DNA of 48,881 nucleotides from a virus: positions 1 through 48,881 of the IMG/VR virus record IMGVR_UViG_3300035698_035402. One strand, written 5' to 3'. Below, one piece after another: positions 23,869-31,348 of this stretch; the first letter of the stretch is position 1, and each line of letters starts with the position of its first letter. The translations under genes were made by a program, and so were the position numbers. The notes below the pieces were generated by a model. That model ran no database searches, was not told where the DNA came from, and saw only the letters and a list, made by a program, of their open reading frames with translations.

Positions 23869-24798
23869 ATGGAAATTCAATTTTTTAAAAGAGAAGATGG
23901 GTCGTCTTTAAATATAGTAGGTGATGCTCTTATAAAACTCTTAAAACGCGGCAATAAATTTCAAGTAAATGTAAAGAGTGTTAATAAATATGTATCTGGA
24001 CAAACCATTGAGATTGCTGATGTAGGCATAGCATGCGGTCTCATTACAGATTTATATTTATTACAGCACTATTCGCGTCGTATTGCTAGTCTTGTATGTG
24101 AGAAACCATTAACTTTAAAAGAAATAGAATTACTTCAAGAAGCTAAACTTGACAATATTTGGGTACCATCACAGTATGTTAAACAACAGTTTCAAAATGC
24201 AGGATTTAAAAAATTATCTTATATACCTTATGGTATTGATCGTCTATTACCTTCTCCAATTAATCCTGGTAAGCGATTGAGAGTGGGTATGGTTTTTACA
24301 TCACATCAGCACGCAAATTTTCATGTTGTTAGAAAAGGTATTTTTGAGACGTTACAAGCCATTGGTAGTATGGAAAATAATGTAACATTAGTATTACGTA
24401 CTGATAATAAATCATATTATAGTAAGTATATAAAAGATCTTAAAAATGTTGAGTTTGTATCTTATGTAAGAAATATGAAAGATTTTTATGATGATGTAGA
24501 TATAATATTAACACCTTCTAAAAGTGAAGGATTTGGATTAATAGGTATGGAAGCATTGGCGTACGGTATACCTTTAATATCTACTAAAACTGGTAATGAT
24601 TATCTTGATGAAGATACATCTTATTATCATTTAGACAAAGTTACAGCAGACAATATACATGATGCTATCTTAAATGTAATAAATCATTATCCTTCCTATG
24701 CACATAAAGCTACCAATCAAAGAGAATGTTTTATAGAAAAAAACGCATGGGAATTTAAATATCAACAATTAGATAGATCTATTCGTAGTATTTTTTAG
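23869..24798 (+). CDS. GT4-like glycosyltransferase, 309 aa
   Basis: The C-terminal half carries the EX7E motif: E220-GFGLIGM-E228, followed by ALAYGIPLISTKTGNDYL. The linker region shows YIPYGIDRLLPSP. At 309 residues it is short for the family, with a reduced N-terminal acceptor domain. AGAAGGAG precedes the start. It closes the glycan cassette; downstream is a 109-base gap and then the head genes. Acceptor and donor cannot be told from sequence. Confidence 0.82.
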   Translation: MEIQFFKREDGSSLNIVGDALIKLLKRGNKFQVNVKSVNKYVSGQTIEIADVGIACGLITDLYLLQHYSRRIASLVCEKPLTLKEIELLQEAKLDNIWVPSQYVKQQFQNAGFKKLSYIPYGIDRLLPSPINPGKRLRVGMVFTSHQHANFHVVRKGIFETLQAIGSMENNVTLVLRTDNKSYYSKYIKDLKNVEFVSYVRNMKDFYDDVDIILTPSKSEGFGLIGMEALAYGIPLISTKTGNDYLDEDTSYYHLDKVTADNIHDAILNVINHYPSYAHKATNQRECFIEKNAWEFKYQQLDRSIRSIF

Positions 24799-24907
24799 TA
24801 ACATATTATATTTAAAATTATTTAAACGATAATAAAATTATAGTAAGTAATGCACGATTTAACATAGTATTAACATAAGTAACTAATTTATTGAAAGGAG
24901 CTGTACC

Positions 24908-25531
24908 ATGGAGATGAATTTAGACAAAGCCTCCCTCGACGAAATTTTAGAGGATGCTGTGGAGAAGGCGATTGGTTCCCTTGCTAAAGGTGATCCAGAT
25001 CACGACGCCCCTGGTCTTAATGATGACTTTGCTGAATCTGATGCAGTCGCAGCTAGCGAAGGCGCAGCAGTAAAGGCAGAAGAGGACGACGACGACGAGG
25101 ATGAGGATAAGGATAAGAAGCCAGCATTTTTAGATAAGAAAGCAGATACGGAGAAAGCAGACACTGAAAAGTCGAATGCAGTTTCACCGACTCTGGTTAA
25201 ATCAATGGCTAAAGGTATCATAGGTATGACAGAAGCAATTAGTACTCTTACTGAGAAGGTTAACACCATCTCTAAGGGTCGTGCTCGTGGTATTAAATCA
25301 GCCACCAAGGAGGAAAACGTGGAGTATATTGAGAAGGGTGGGGCTGGTGATACTGCTGCAGACGACATTATAAAAGCAAATTCTCATCGGGTCGGCCAAT
25401 CGTTGTTAAAGATGCATACTGAAGGTAAGATTCCTGGTCGTACGCTTACAGAATTCGAGCTTTTTGGCGTCGAAAAATTGTCTGATGGTCTCAAAAAGGC
25501 TGTTATGACAGAGTGCGATTTAGTGAAATAA
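24908..25531 (+). CDS. capsid scaffold-like protein, 207 aa
   Basis: Directly upstream of the major capsid gene. It has the character of a scaffold: a helical acidic start, a long acidic low-complexity region (an EEDDDDEDEDKDKK tract near residue 60), then a helical coiled-coil-like middle (SMAKGIIGMTEAISTLTEKV) and a conserved-looking end. It would guide capsid shell assembly and be removed by the protease. Base composition is richer in G+C than its surroundings, as for the capsid gene. AAAGGAG sets the start. Scaffold identity rests on position and composition, not on recognised homology. Confidence 0.6.
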   Translation: MEMNLDKASLDEILEDAVEKAIGSLAKGDPDHDAPGLNDDFAESDAVAASEGAAVKAEEDDDDEDEDKDKKPAFLDKKADTEKADTEKSNAVSPTLVKSMAKGIIGMTEAISTLTEKVNTISKGRARGIKSATKEENVEYIEKGGAGDTAADDIIKANSHRVGQSLLKMHTEGKIPGRTLTEFELFGVEKLSDGLKKAVMTECDLVK

Positions 25532-25539
25532 TAACAGGA

Positions 25540-25557
25540 CTCTATCTATTAATAGAG
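25540..25557 (+). promoter_or_regulatory. small hairpin in the capsid gene leader
   Basis: CTCTAT (25540-25545) pairs with ATAGAG (25552-25557) across a six-base loop, just before AAAGGAG of the capsid gene. It might stabilise the mRNA 5' end or tune translation. The stem is short, so chance is possible. Confidence 0.3.
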
Positions 25558-25571
25558 AAAGGAGTTTTACA

Positions 25572-27065
25572 ATGTTTGATCAAATTCAAAATGGCTTCGG
25601 AGCACAGGGGCTTTCCCTTGATGGTCGTGAAGTTGAGCAGTTAGCTAAGGCACTCCAGGCTGGTTATGGATATGCTGGTGCTCCCGGCTCTATGTCAGGC
25701 GGTAGTGTCCTGATGGTTGAGTCGCTAGAATATACGTTGCATTCAGTTACGTGGGATGAGAAACATCTCCGCATCTGGCCGTTAATTCCTAAAATGGAAG
25801 TTTGGAATACCGTCCATGAATTCAACCGTTATACTGGCCATGGTGAGCAGTACGAATCGGGTGGTTTCTTTGATGCGGATGCGCAGGTTCTTCCAATTGA
25901 AACGAATGCCCAGTTTAATCGCCAGATTTCAAGGGTTCGTTACATTGGTTGTACGAAGGTTGTAACTCATCCGATGACGTTGGTTCGTACGTCAGTTGAA
26001 TCGGCAGTAGCCGTTGAATCCCGTGCAGGAACGAAGTGGATTCTCGAGCAGCAGGAACGCCAGTTATTTATGGCGAATGACGACTTTTTAAATTCTGCTG
26101 ATGGTACCTTTACTGGTGCAGTGGCAGCAATTCCTACTAATGTTTTAAAATACCATGGTGTCTCCCAGCAGATTCTTTCTGGTAACTCAGACTCTAGTGC
26201 GCAGTACCTAGGTTTTGATGGTTACGGCGGAAATCTTACGTCGGTTTATAATCTTCAAGGAGCAATCCCTGATGAGGAAGACATGGAAGCAGCGCCACGT
26301 GTACAGGCTGAAAATTTTGGTATGCCAACACATTTCTTCTGTGATTTTAAAACGCATTCCGATATTAACCGTCAGTTTCAACCCAAGGAACGTATTACTC
26401 CTATGGGCGTTGTAAATGGTCAGGCTGGATTCGTCCTTACAGATTTCTTCAGTGCTGCGGGCCCATTTAAAATGGTTCCGTCACGTTTCTTAAGTCCTAA
26501 ACAGGGTTTCTTAACCATTGCTCAGGGTATTGCAGGTAGTGGAAATGTTGCTCCAGCCACTCCAACTGTTACTAGTATCGCTGCCGCAGCCAATGTAAAT
26601 TCTGTTCTTACCGCTGGTGATTACAGTTATCGCGTTTCAGCATTAAATAACGTTGGTGAGTCAGTTCCTGCAGTACAGCAGGTAGTCACCCTCGCTGGCA
26701 GTGAAGATGCTGCTATTACAATCGCTGCAGGTACAGCTGGCGCGCTTTATTACGCCATCTATCGTGCTCCGGTTGATACGACCGTTAGTCATTTGTTCGT
26801 CGGTTTTGTTACCGATAGTTTGGCTGCTGGTGGTGGTGGAGTAGTTGCCCACGAAGCAGGGGGAAAATACCCTGGCCTCGCGAAGGCTTTCTTTCTCCAG
26901 TTAGACCCCTCTGAAATTCAGTGGGCGCAGTTAGCACCGCTCATGAAGATGAACCTTGCAGTCTTAAGCCCGGCGATCCGTTTTATGGTCTTATTATACG
27001 GTATGGTTCTCGTCTATGCTCCAAAGCATCACGTTTTAATGACGAATATTGGCCGTATGGGTTAA
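25572..27065 (+). CDS. major capsid protein (HK97 fold), 497 aa
   Basis: Residues 22-53 form an N-terminal arm (EQLAKALQAGYGYAGAPG then GGSVLMVESLE), followed by HLRIWPLIPKMEVWNTVHEF and a long Asn/Gln-rich core. This pattern of 'AL.AGYG...GG..L..ESLE' followed by a W/K-rich strand is that of large-phage HK97-type capsid proteins. Residues about 325-430 form an inserted Ig/fibronectin-like domain (TAGDYSYRVSALNNVGESVP, ALYYAIYRAPVDTT) that probably projects from the capsomer. The C-terminus (AVLSPAIRFMVLLYGMVLVY) completes the shell domain. Strong AAAGGAG; composition is 27 of 60 G+C at 25861-25920, far above neighbouring genes. Followed by a strong terminator. Confidence 0.88.
   Translation: MFDQIQNGFGAQGLSLDGREVEQLAKALQAGYGYAGAPGSMSGGSVLMVESLEYTLHSVTWDEKHLRIWPLIPKMEVWNTVHEFNRYTGHGEQYESGGFFDADAQVLPIETNAQFNRQISRVRYIGCTKVVTHPMTLVRTSVESAVAVESRAGTKWILEQQERQLFMANDDFLNSADGTFTGAVAAIPTNVLKYHGVSQQILSGNSDSSAQYLGFDGYGGNLTSVYNLQGAIPDEEDMEAAPRVQAENFGMPTHFFCDFKTHSDINRQFQPKERITPMGVVNGQAGFVLTDFFSAAGPFKMVPSRFLSPKQGFLTIAQGIAGSGNVAPATPTVTSIAAAANVNSVLTAGDYSYRVSALNNVGESVPAVQQVVTLAGSEDAAITIAAGTAGALYYAIYRAPVDTTVSHLFVGFVTDSLAAGGGGVVAHEAGGKYPGLAKAFFLQLDPSEIQWAQLAPLMKMNLAVLSPAIRFMVLLYGMVLVYAPKHHVLMTNIGRMG
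25635..25730 (+). repeat. capsid N-terminal segment shared with the 975-aa protein (copy B)
   Basis: Encodes capsid residues 22-53, matching residues 756-787 of the protein at 6677-9604 at 23 of 32 positions. See copy A at 8942-9037. Confidence 0.8.
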
Positions 27066-27087
27066 TATAGGCGGTTCTTAAAATTTA

Positions 27088-27129
27088 AAATACTTATTTG
27101 GGGGCCCCTAGGGCCCCCAATTTGTATTT
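27088..27129 (+). terminator. strong intrinsic terminator after the capsid gene
   Basis: A ten-base-pair perfect stem: TTGGGGGCCC (27098-27107), loop CTA, GGGCCCCCAA (27111-27120), followed by TTTGTATTT. The flanks AAATAC (27088-27093) and GTATTT (27124-27129) can extend the stem. Its GC content stands out sharply from the AT-rich surroundings. Confidence 0.9.
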
Positions 27130-27143
27130 CTGTTAAATCGTCC

Positions 27144-27155
27144 TCAATATATAAT
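27144..27155 (+). promoter_or_regulatory. weak copy of the recurrent promoter -10 region
   Basis: TCAATATATAAT matches nine of twelve bases of GTAGTATATAAT, with TATAAT at 27150-27155. It comes 24 bases after the capsid terminator and before the head completion genes. The upstream TATMTARK part is not present. The leader that follows (ACACTAACACTAAGGAG) resembles the leader after copy 2. Confidence 0.4.
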
Positions 27156-27197
27156 TAAATATAGAAGTATTTATAACACTAACACTAAGGAGAGAAT

Positions 27198-27470
27198 ATG
27201 TCAGAAGATATAAATAATAATATTGTTGAGACAGATAATCTTAATTTTATGGCATATTTTAAAATGAATGGATTAAAATGCATTGGAGCTCGTGTTGAAT
27301 GTTTTCATAATAAAGAAAAAGTAATACTATTATTTAATGATCCTGAAGAAAAAGCAACAAATTTAGAATTTCAATGGTATGAATCAGAATCTAGACAATT
27401 CCAAGATTTACGGTCGTTCTTCCGTAATGAGATTGATAAACAATTGAGAGGGTATCGTGATGGCAAGTAA
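27198..27470 (+). CDS. small head-region protein, DUF5659-like, 90 aa
   Basis: From residue 14: NLNFMAYFKMNGLKCIGARV, then KVILLFNDPEEKATNLEFQW and a charged helical end. This is the pattern of small DUF5659 proteins ('d..laaYLk..G.k......f.f.d'), found in head gene clusters of several phages. Function unknown. It lies first in the transcript after the capsid terminator, with AAGGAGAG before the ATG. Confidence 0.55.
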   Translation: MSEDINNNIVETDNLNFMAYFKMNGLKCIGARVECFHNKEKVILLFNDPEEKATNLEFQWYESESRQFQDLRSFFRNEIDKQLRGYRDGK

Positions 27471-27831
27471 CTTATCTGTACGATTATTAGGGGATTGTGA
27501 TCAAGGGCAAATTGATGAATTTCAATTTTATGCTGGAGAGAATCGTACATTAAAATTACAAGTTTATGATACAGAGAATGATCAAAAATACTGTCTTCCA
27601 ACTACTGTATCTTTAACTATATATTTACCATCTACAAGTGGTACAGATATTGAGATTACCAATGCTGACATTACTATAGATACTGATAGATCTATCATTT
27701 CTGCTGAATTGTCTACGACACAAACTACTGCAATGATGACTGGATGGATAAAATTACAGATCGACGACAGCGGCGCAATTAGATGGGCTATTGTAGAATT
27801 TGGTACAACTAAATTGTCGTCACATACATAA
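27460..27831 (+). CDS. beta-sandwich virion protein candidate, 123 aa
   Basis: I chose ATG 27460 (behind GAGAGG) over the GTG at 27457; it overlaps the previous gene by 11 bases. The protein is beta-rich: QIDEFQFYAGENRTLKLQVY, TVSLTIYLPSTSGTDIEI and TGWIKLQIDDSGAIRWAIVE. The pattern of '.G...tlkl.v.d......l....v.l...l' resembles small phage structural domains that sit on heads, necks or baseplates. No catalytic motif. Confidence 0.55.
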   Translation: MASNLSVRLLGDCDQGQIDEFQFYAGENRTLKLQVYDTENDQKYCLPTTVSLTIYLPSTSGTDIEITNADITIDTDRSIISAELSTTQTTAMMTGWIKLQIDDSGAIRWAIVEFGTTKLSSHT

Positions 27832-27847
27832 GCATGGAGGACGCTAA

Positions 27848-28216
27848 ATGAGTTCACCGCATAATGTATTATTAGATCCTACTATTGATGATAAAACGTG
27901 GCGCGTAGCTGTTGGTATGACTCTTGTTGATCTCGTTAAACAAGTAAACCATAATCATAAAGAATCTAATGTAGAATTTAGAACCCTAAAAGATGAAATT
28001 AAGAATGAGATAAAAGAGTCATTCGCTTCGTGTGGCATCGACGTTATTAAAAAAGTTTTATTTGGTAATGGTGATCCAGAAGCTGGTTTAGTTACAAAGC
28101 ATGCAACTTTAAAACGTGAAGTAAAAATTAGAGGTAGTTTATGGGGTATTGTTGGTGGAAGCGGAATTGGCAGCATAATAGTTGCCCTTTACTTTTTGCT
28201 TAGAGGACACGTATAA
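27848..28216 (+). CDS. small protein with a C-terminal membrane helix, 122 aa
   Basis: Preceded by ATGGAGGACG. The N-terminal about 90 residues are soluble and helical (KQVNHNHKESNVEFRTLKDE, then IKNEIKESF). Residues about 98-120 (SLWGIVGGSGIGSIIVALYF) form one hydrophobic segment with a basic residue before it and RGH after it. This layout (soluble coiled coil plus one C-terminal helix) occurs in some phage holin-like or XhlA-like proteins, but its position amid head genes makes a virion or membrane anchor role equally possible. Confidence 0.5.
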   Translation: MSSPHNVLLDPTIDDKTWRVAVGMTLVDLVKQVNHNHKESNVEFRTLKDEIKNEIKESFASCGIDVIKKVLFGNGDPEAGLVTKHATLKREVKIRGSLWGIVGGSGIGSIIVALYFLLRGHV

Positions 28217-29013
28217 TGAGTGAAGATACTATCATTTTTCCACAAAATGCTGAATCAAATCCTGGGTTTAAGCGTGTAGACTCGATTATTTCTCCTAAGG
28301 AATTGAAAAAGCGTTTTTTATTTGGTATTCCTTTAAAAGCTGCCGATGGTTCAGAATTAGACCACGATGATTTAGCTTATTATATTACTTCTGCAATTTC
28401 AATCATTGAGCATCAACTCAATGTTACTATTACACCAACTATTTATAAAGAGGAACCACATGATTATCGTGCAGAAGATTATGATGCGTGGTTCTGGCTT
28501 AAATTACGTCATAGACCAATGTTTCCTGACCCAGAACTTGTAACAGTTAACATGCAATATATTAATGGACAAACATTAATTTCTTTACCTAAAAAATGGT
28601 ATCGTATTTATGCTAACGCTGCACAAGTTCAGATGACACCAACCTCTGGTACGATGGGTCAATTTTATATTTCACAATCTGGTGCCATTCTACCAGGTGT
28701 ATGGGGGTCTAAAAAAGATTATCCACAGCTCATTAAAGTTACTTATACAGCTGGATTTGAAGAGGGTAAGGTACCGATCGTTTTTAACCATTTAATTGGT
28801 TATAGAGCTGCGATTGATGTTTTGGAAATTATGCGTGATGCAATTTTAGGTATTCCTGGAGTTGGAAGTTATTCAATTGGATTAGATGGTTTAAATCAAT
28901 CTCTTAGTAAAGATGGATTTGAAGCACGTATTGCTTCTTATAAAGATAAAGTATTAGAACTGTCAAGCATTGTAAAAAGTTACTATTCAAGTTTTACATT
29001 CGCTACGACTTAA
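28216..29013 (+). CDS. head-tail connector (adaptor) protein, 265 aa
   Basis: Overlaps the previous stop as TAATG. The helical pattern SELDHDDLAYYITSAISIIE, followed by HQLNVTITPTIYKEEPHDYR, is that of gp6/gp15-type adaptors, which form a ring beneath the portal. A beta segment follows (RPMFPDPELVTVNMQYINGQ, KKWYRIYA), then a helical end. Position two genes after the capsid region fits. The protein is about twice the length of the minimal HK97 gp6 type. Confidence 0.65.
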   Translation: MSEDTIIFPQNAESNPGFKRVDSIISPKELKKRFLFGIPLKAADGSELDHDDLAYYITSAISIIEHQLNVTITPTIYKEEPHDYRAEDYDAWFWLKLRHRPMFPDPELVTVNMQYINGQTLISLPKKWYRIYANAAQVQMTPTSGTMGQFYISQSGAILPGVWGSKKDYPQLIKVTYTAGFEEGKVPIVFNHLIGYRAAIDVLEIMRDAILGIPGVGSYSIGLDGLNQSLSKDGFEARIASYKDKVLELSSIVKSYYSSFTFATT

Positions 29014-29026
29014 AAAGGAGAATAGA

Positions 29027-29329
29027 ATGCCTTTATATGATGGTACTGGGCCACAAGGTGAAGGACCAAAAACTGGTAGAGGTGCGGGGCCTTGTGATGA
29101 TGGCGAATTTATAGAACCTCGTACTAAGGAGGATGACGATATGCCATTTCAAAGTGAAGCACAACGTAAACATATGTATGCTAATGATCCAGCTATGGCG
29201 AGAGAATGGGAGAATAAAACTCCTAAGAATAAAAAATTACCAGAAAAAGTCACGCGTAAATCATATCAAGATATGACAGAAGAAGCGATTAAAGCTCAAA
29301 TCGCAGCCATACCAAAAGCTGAATATTAG
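29027..29329 (+). CDS. two-part small protein: DUF5320-like start and 'QRKHMYA' end, 100 aa
   Basis: Residues 1-23 (MPLYDGTGPQGEGPKTGRG, AGPC) match the 'DGTGP.G.GP.TGRG.G.C' start of DUF5320-like proteins, known mainly from anaerobic bacteria and archaea. Residues 39-75 (MPFQSEAQRKHMYANDPAMA, then REWENKTPKNKKLPEKV) match a small module common in phage genomes. The two usually occur apart. A full ribosome binding site AAGGAGG lies between them, before Met39, so the second part may also be made alone. Function of both parts is unknown. Confidence 0.65.
   Translation: MPLYDGTGPQGEGPKTGRGAGPCDDGEFIEPRTKEDDDMPFQSEAQRKHMYANDPAMAREWENKTPKNKKLPEKVTRKSYQDMTEEAIKAQIAAIPKAEY
29126..29143 (+). promoter_or_regulatory. 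internal ribosome binding site and second start
   Basis: AAGGAGG (29126-29132) stands eight bases before an in-frame ATG at 29141, inside the 100-residue gene. Starting there gives a 62-residue protein equal to the widespread 'MPF.S.AQR..MYA' phage module, whose usual start is exactly this Met. So two products from one gene are likely. Confidence 0.6.
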
Positions 29330-29344
29330 AGAATATAAAACACA

Positions 29345-30535
29345 ATGAATTTAAAAAACAAAACACCAACATTTACAGGGTATAAACTCGACAAACAATA
29401 TTCTTTTCAAGGCTTACAGCTTTCAATTGAAAATAAAAAGGGCACTACTAGGGAATGGAAGAATAGAAATGGCAAAACTGGTAAGACCAAAATGCAATAT
29501 GACTATGGATATATACGACGCACTCTTGGAAATGACAAAGATCATATAGATTGTTATGTTGGTCCAAATAAAGAAGCCAAACAAGTTTATGTTATCCATC
29601 AGAATGTTAATGGTAAATTTGATGAAGACAAAGTAATGTTAGGATTTAATTCAACCAAAGAGGCAAAAGTCGCTTATTTAAAACACTATGACGACCCAAG
29701 TTTTTTTGGCAGTATGGATACAATACCAATGGATAAATTTAAAGACAAAGTTATTGGAAAGCGAGTTAATAGAATTAAGAAAGCTACTGGATCAAAAGTA
29801 CATACTTTTACTATTGAAGATGCAAAAGATCTTGGTATGAAGATTGGGATTAATTGGGAGCATGTTCATTTTGGTGCTGATGATTTTTTAAGAGGCATAG
29901 ATGTAGAGACAGAACATGAGGGAGATCCACAAACAGATGTAATATCTTCCACTTCTGATCTTGGTAAAATTGCTTTGGCTCATTTAAAAGAAGATCCTAA
30001 ATATTATACCAAGTTAGCTGTTATGGAAAGTAAAAAATCAATGATAAGTATGTTATTTCAGTATCTTATTAAAGCTAGAATCCTTGAAGAGAAGCAGAAA
30101 ACAGGCGTACAAAAACGACACAAAACTGCAGTAGAACAAGAAAGTACAGAAGCCAAAGGGAAGCCACAAGCCAAAGGCCATGTAAGTTCAGCAACACCAG
30201 CAACAATGCGGCCATCTAGTATAGGACGTACTATTCCGTGGCGTCCCGAAACTCGATTTGTTGAACATCCTGAGCGCAGACGCCCTCCGTCAGTAACGCC
30301 ACGACGCGGTTCTAAAAAATATTCTGCTGTACAAGACAGTCGAGCCACTAGGACTGATAAACAATATACAATTGCACAAAGTCATTCAATTTATTCTGGC
30401 AAACGTTCTAGTCTTGGTAAAGATGCAGTGGCTATGCATATTAGAGGTGTTAAAAAATATCGTAAATCAGAATTAAAAGAAAGTTTAATTAATATATTAA
30501 AAAAAGCTTTTGAAGGAAACAATGGCACAAAATAA
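29345..30535 (+). CDS. InPase-like plus DUF5661-like fusion with basic disordered tail, 396 aa
   Basis: Three parts. Residues about 10-145 match the phage inorganic-pyrophosphatase-like (InPase) domain: QYDYGYIRRTLGNDKDHIDC, YVGP, then GKFDEDKVMLGF, with candidate metal-binding Asp64, Asp66 and Asp69. Residues about 155-230 match DUF5661: AKDLGMKIGINWEHVHFGAD, a V-E-TEHEGD stretch, KIALAHLKEDPKYYTKL. Residues about 235-370 are basic and disordered, ending in an amphipathic helix (KSELKESLINILKKAFEG). Activity is not demonstrated; pyrophosphate or nucleotide chemistry is inferred. Lies in the head block with a poor ribosome site (AGAGAA). Confidence 0.65.
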   Translation: MNLKNKTPTFTGYKLDKQYSFQGLQLSIENKKGTTREWKNRNGKTGKTKMQYDYGYIRRTLGNDKDHIDCYVGPNKEAKQVYVIHQNVNGKFDEDKVMLGFNSTKEAKVAYLKHYDDPSFFGSMDTIPMDKFKDKVIGKRVNRIKKATGSKVHTFTIEDAKDLGMKIGINWEHVHFGADDFLRGIDVETEHEGDPQTDVISSTSDLGKIALAHLKEDPKYYTKLAVMESKKSMISMLFQYLIKARILEEKQKTGVQKRHKTAVEQESTEAKGKPQAKGHVSSATPATMRPSSIGRTIPWRPETRFVEHPERRRPPSVTPRRGSKKYSAVQDSRATRTDKQYTIAQSHSIYSGKRSSLGKDAVAMHIRGVKKYRKSELKESLINILKKAFEGNNGTK

Positions 30536-31346
30536 ATACTCACCAGATAATCCTTATGGATTAGACGCGGGAATTCATTTAGATCCCAATAATTTTAATA
30601 AACTTATAGCACAGCACGGTATTCGTGTGCGTATTGAGAAAGCAAATATTTGTCCTAACTGGCGTGGTAGTGTTAAAAGAATGCAGCATGATACAAATTG
30701 TGAACTCTGTGAGAATGGTTTTGTTCATTACGACCCAATAGAATGTTGGGCATTCTTTCAACAAAATCAACTAGTTAAAATGTATTTACGTGAAGGTGTA
30801 TTTAGTCCTGGTGAAGCATTATTGTCCGTCCCTACACATGATGACAATGGTAAAAACATCTTATTAAGTATGTTTGATAAAATTACATTACTTGATCAAA
30901 AAGAAAGATTTGATGAACTTCTTAATAAATCACAAGGTAATGTTGATTTATTAAGATATGAAGCACTTAGTATAGATCATTTAATAGATGGTAAGGGCAT
31001 TGTTTATAGTCCAGAATCACATTTTACTATTGATAAAAATCATAATTTATTATGGTTAACTGACAAGCGTCCGCATTGGGATGAAAGAACTGGTAGTGGA
31101 GAACCATTCTCTGTTACTTATATCTATCGACCAGTTTATAGAGTAATGAATTTATTACATGAAGGAAGATATTCTAATACTATCTTAAATAATTTTAAAC
31201 AAACTGTAAAATTTCCACAATTATTACTTATGAAAAAAGATTTTTATGTTACTAAAACAGATTTAGAAAGTGGTCAAATACTTAAACCTCCTATTACTAG
31301 TGAGGAATGGGACTATGATTTTGATGTTCCAGATACTAATATTTAA
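30522..31346 (+). CDS. neck/head completion protein candidate, 274 aa
   Basis: I chose ATG 30522 behind GAAGGAAAC, which overlaps the previous gene by 14 bases. An N-terminal segment has several Cys and His residues: ICPNWRGSVKRMQHDTNCEL followed by CENGFVHYDP, a possible metal site. The middle (CWAFFQQNQLVKMYLREGVF, SPGEALLSVP) is beta-structured. I do not recognise a family with certainty; neighbours (connector upstream, sheath downstream) point to a head completion or neck role. Confidence 0.55.
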   Translation: MAQNKYSPDNPYGLDAGIHLDPNNFNKLIAQHGIRVRIEKANICPNWRGSVKRMQHDTNCELCENGFVHYDPIECWAFFQQNQLVKMYLREGVFSPGEALLSVPTHDDNGKNILLSMFDKITLLDQKERFDELLNKSQGNVDLLRYEALSIDHLIDGKGIVYSPESHFTIDKNHNLLWLTDKRPHWDERTGSGEPFSVTYIYRPVYRVMNLLHEGRYSNTILNNFKQTVKFPQLLLMKKDFYVTKTDLESGQILKPPITSEEWDYDFDVPDTNI

Positions 31347-31348
31347 TT

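Noticed and set aside
24799-24907. Promoter in the 109-base gap before the scaffold gene (ATAGTATTAAC, ATAAGTAACTA)
   Set aside because: Pieces resemble the recurrent motif, but no TATAAT stands at the right spacing. A promoter is expected here, but I cannot place it.
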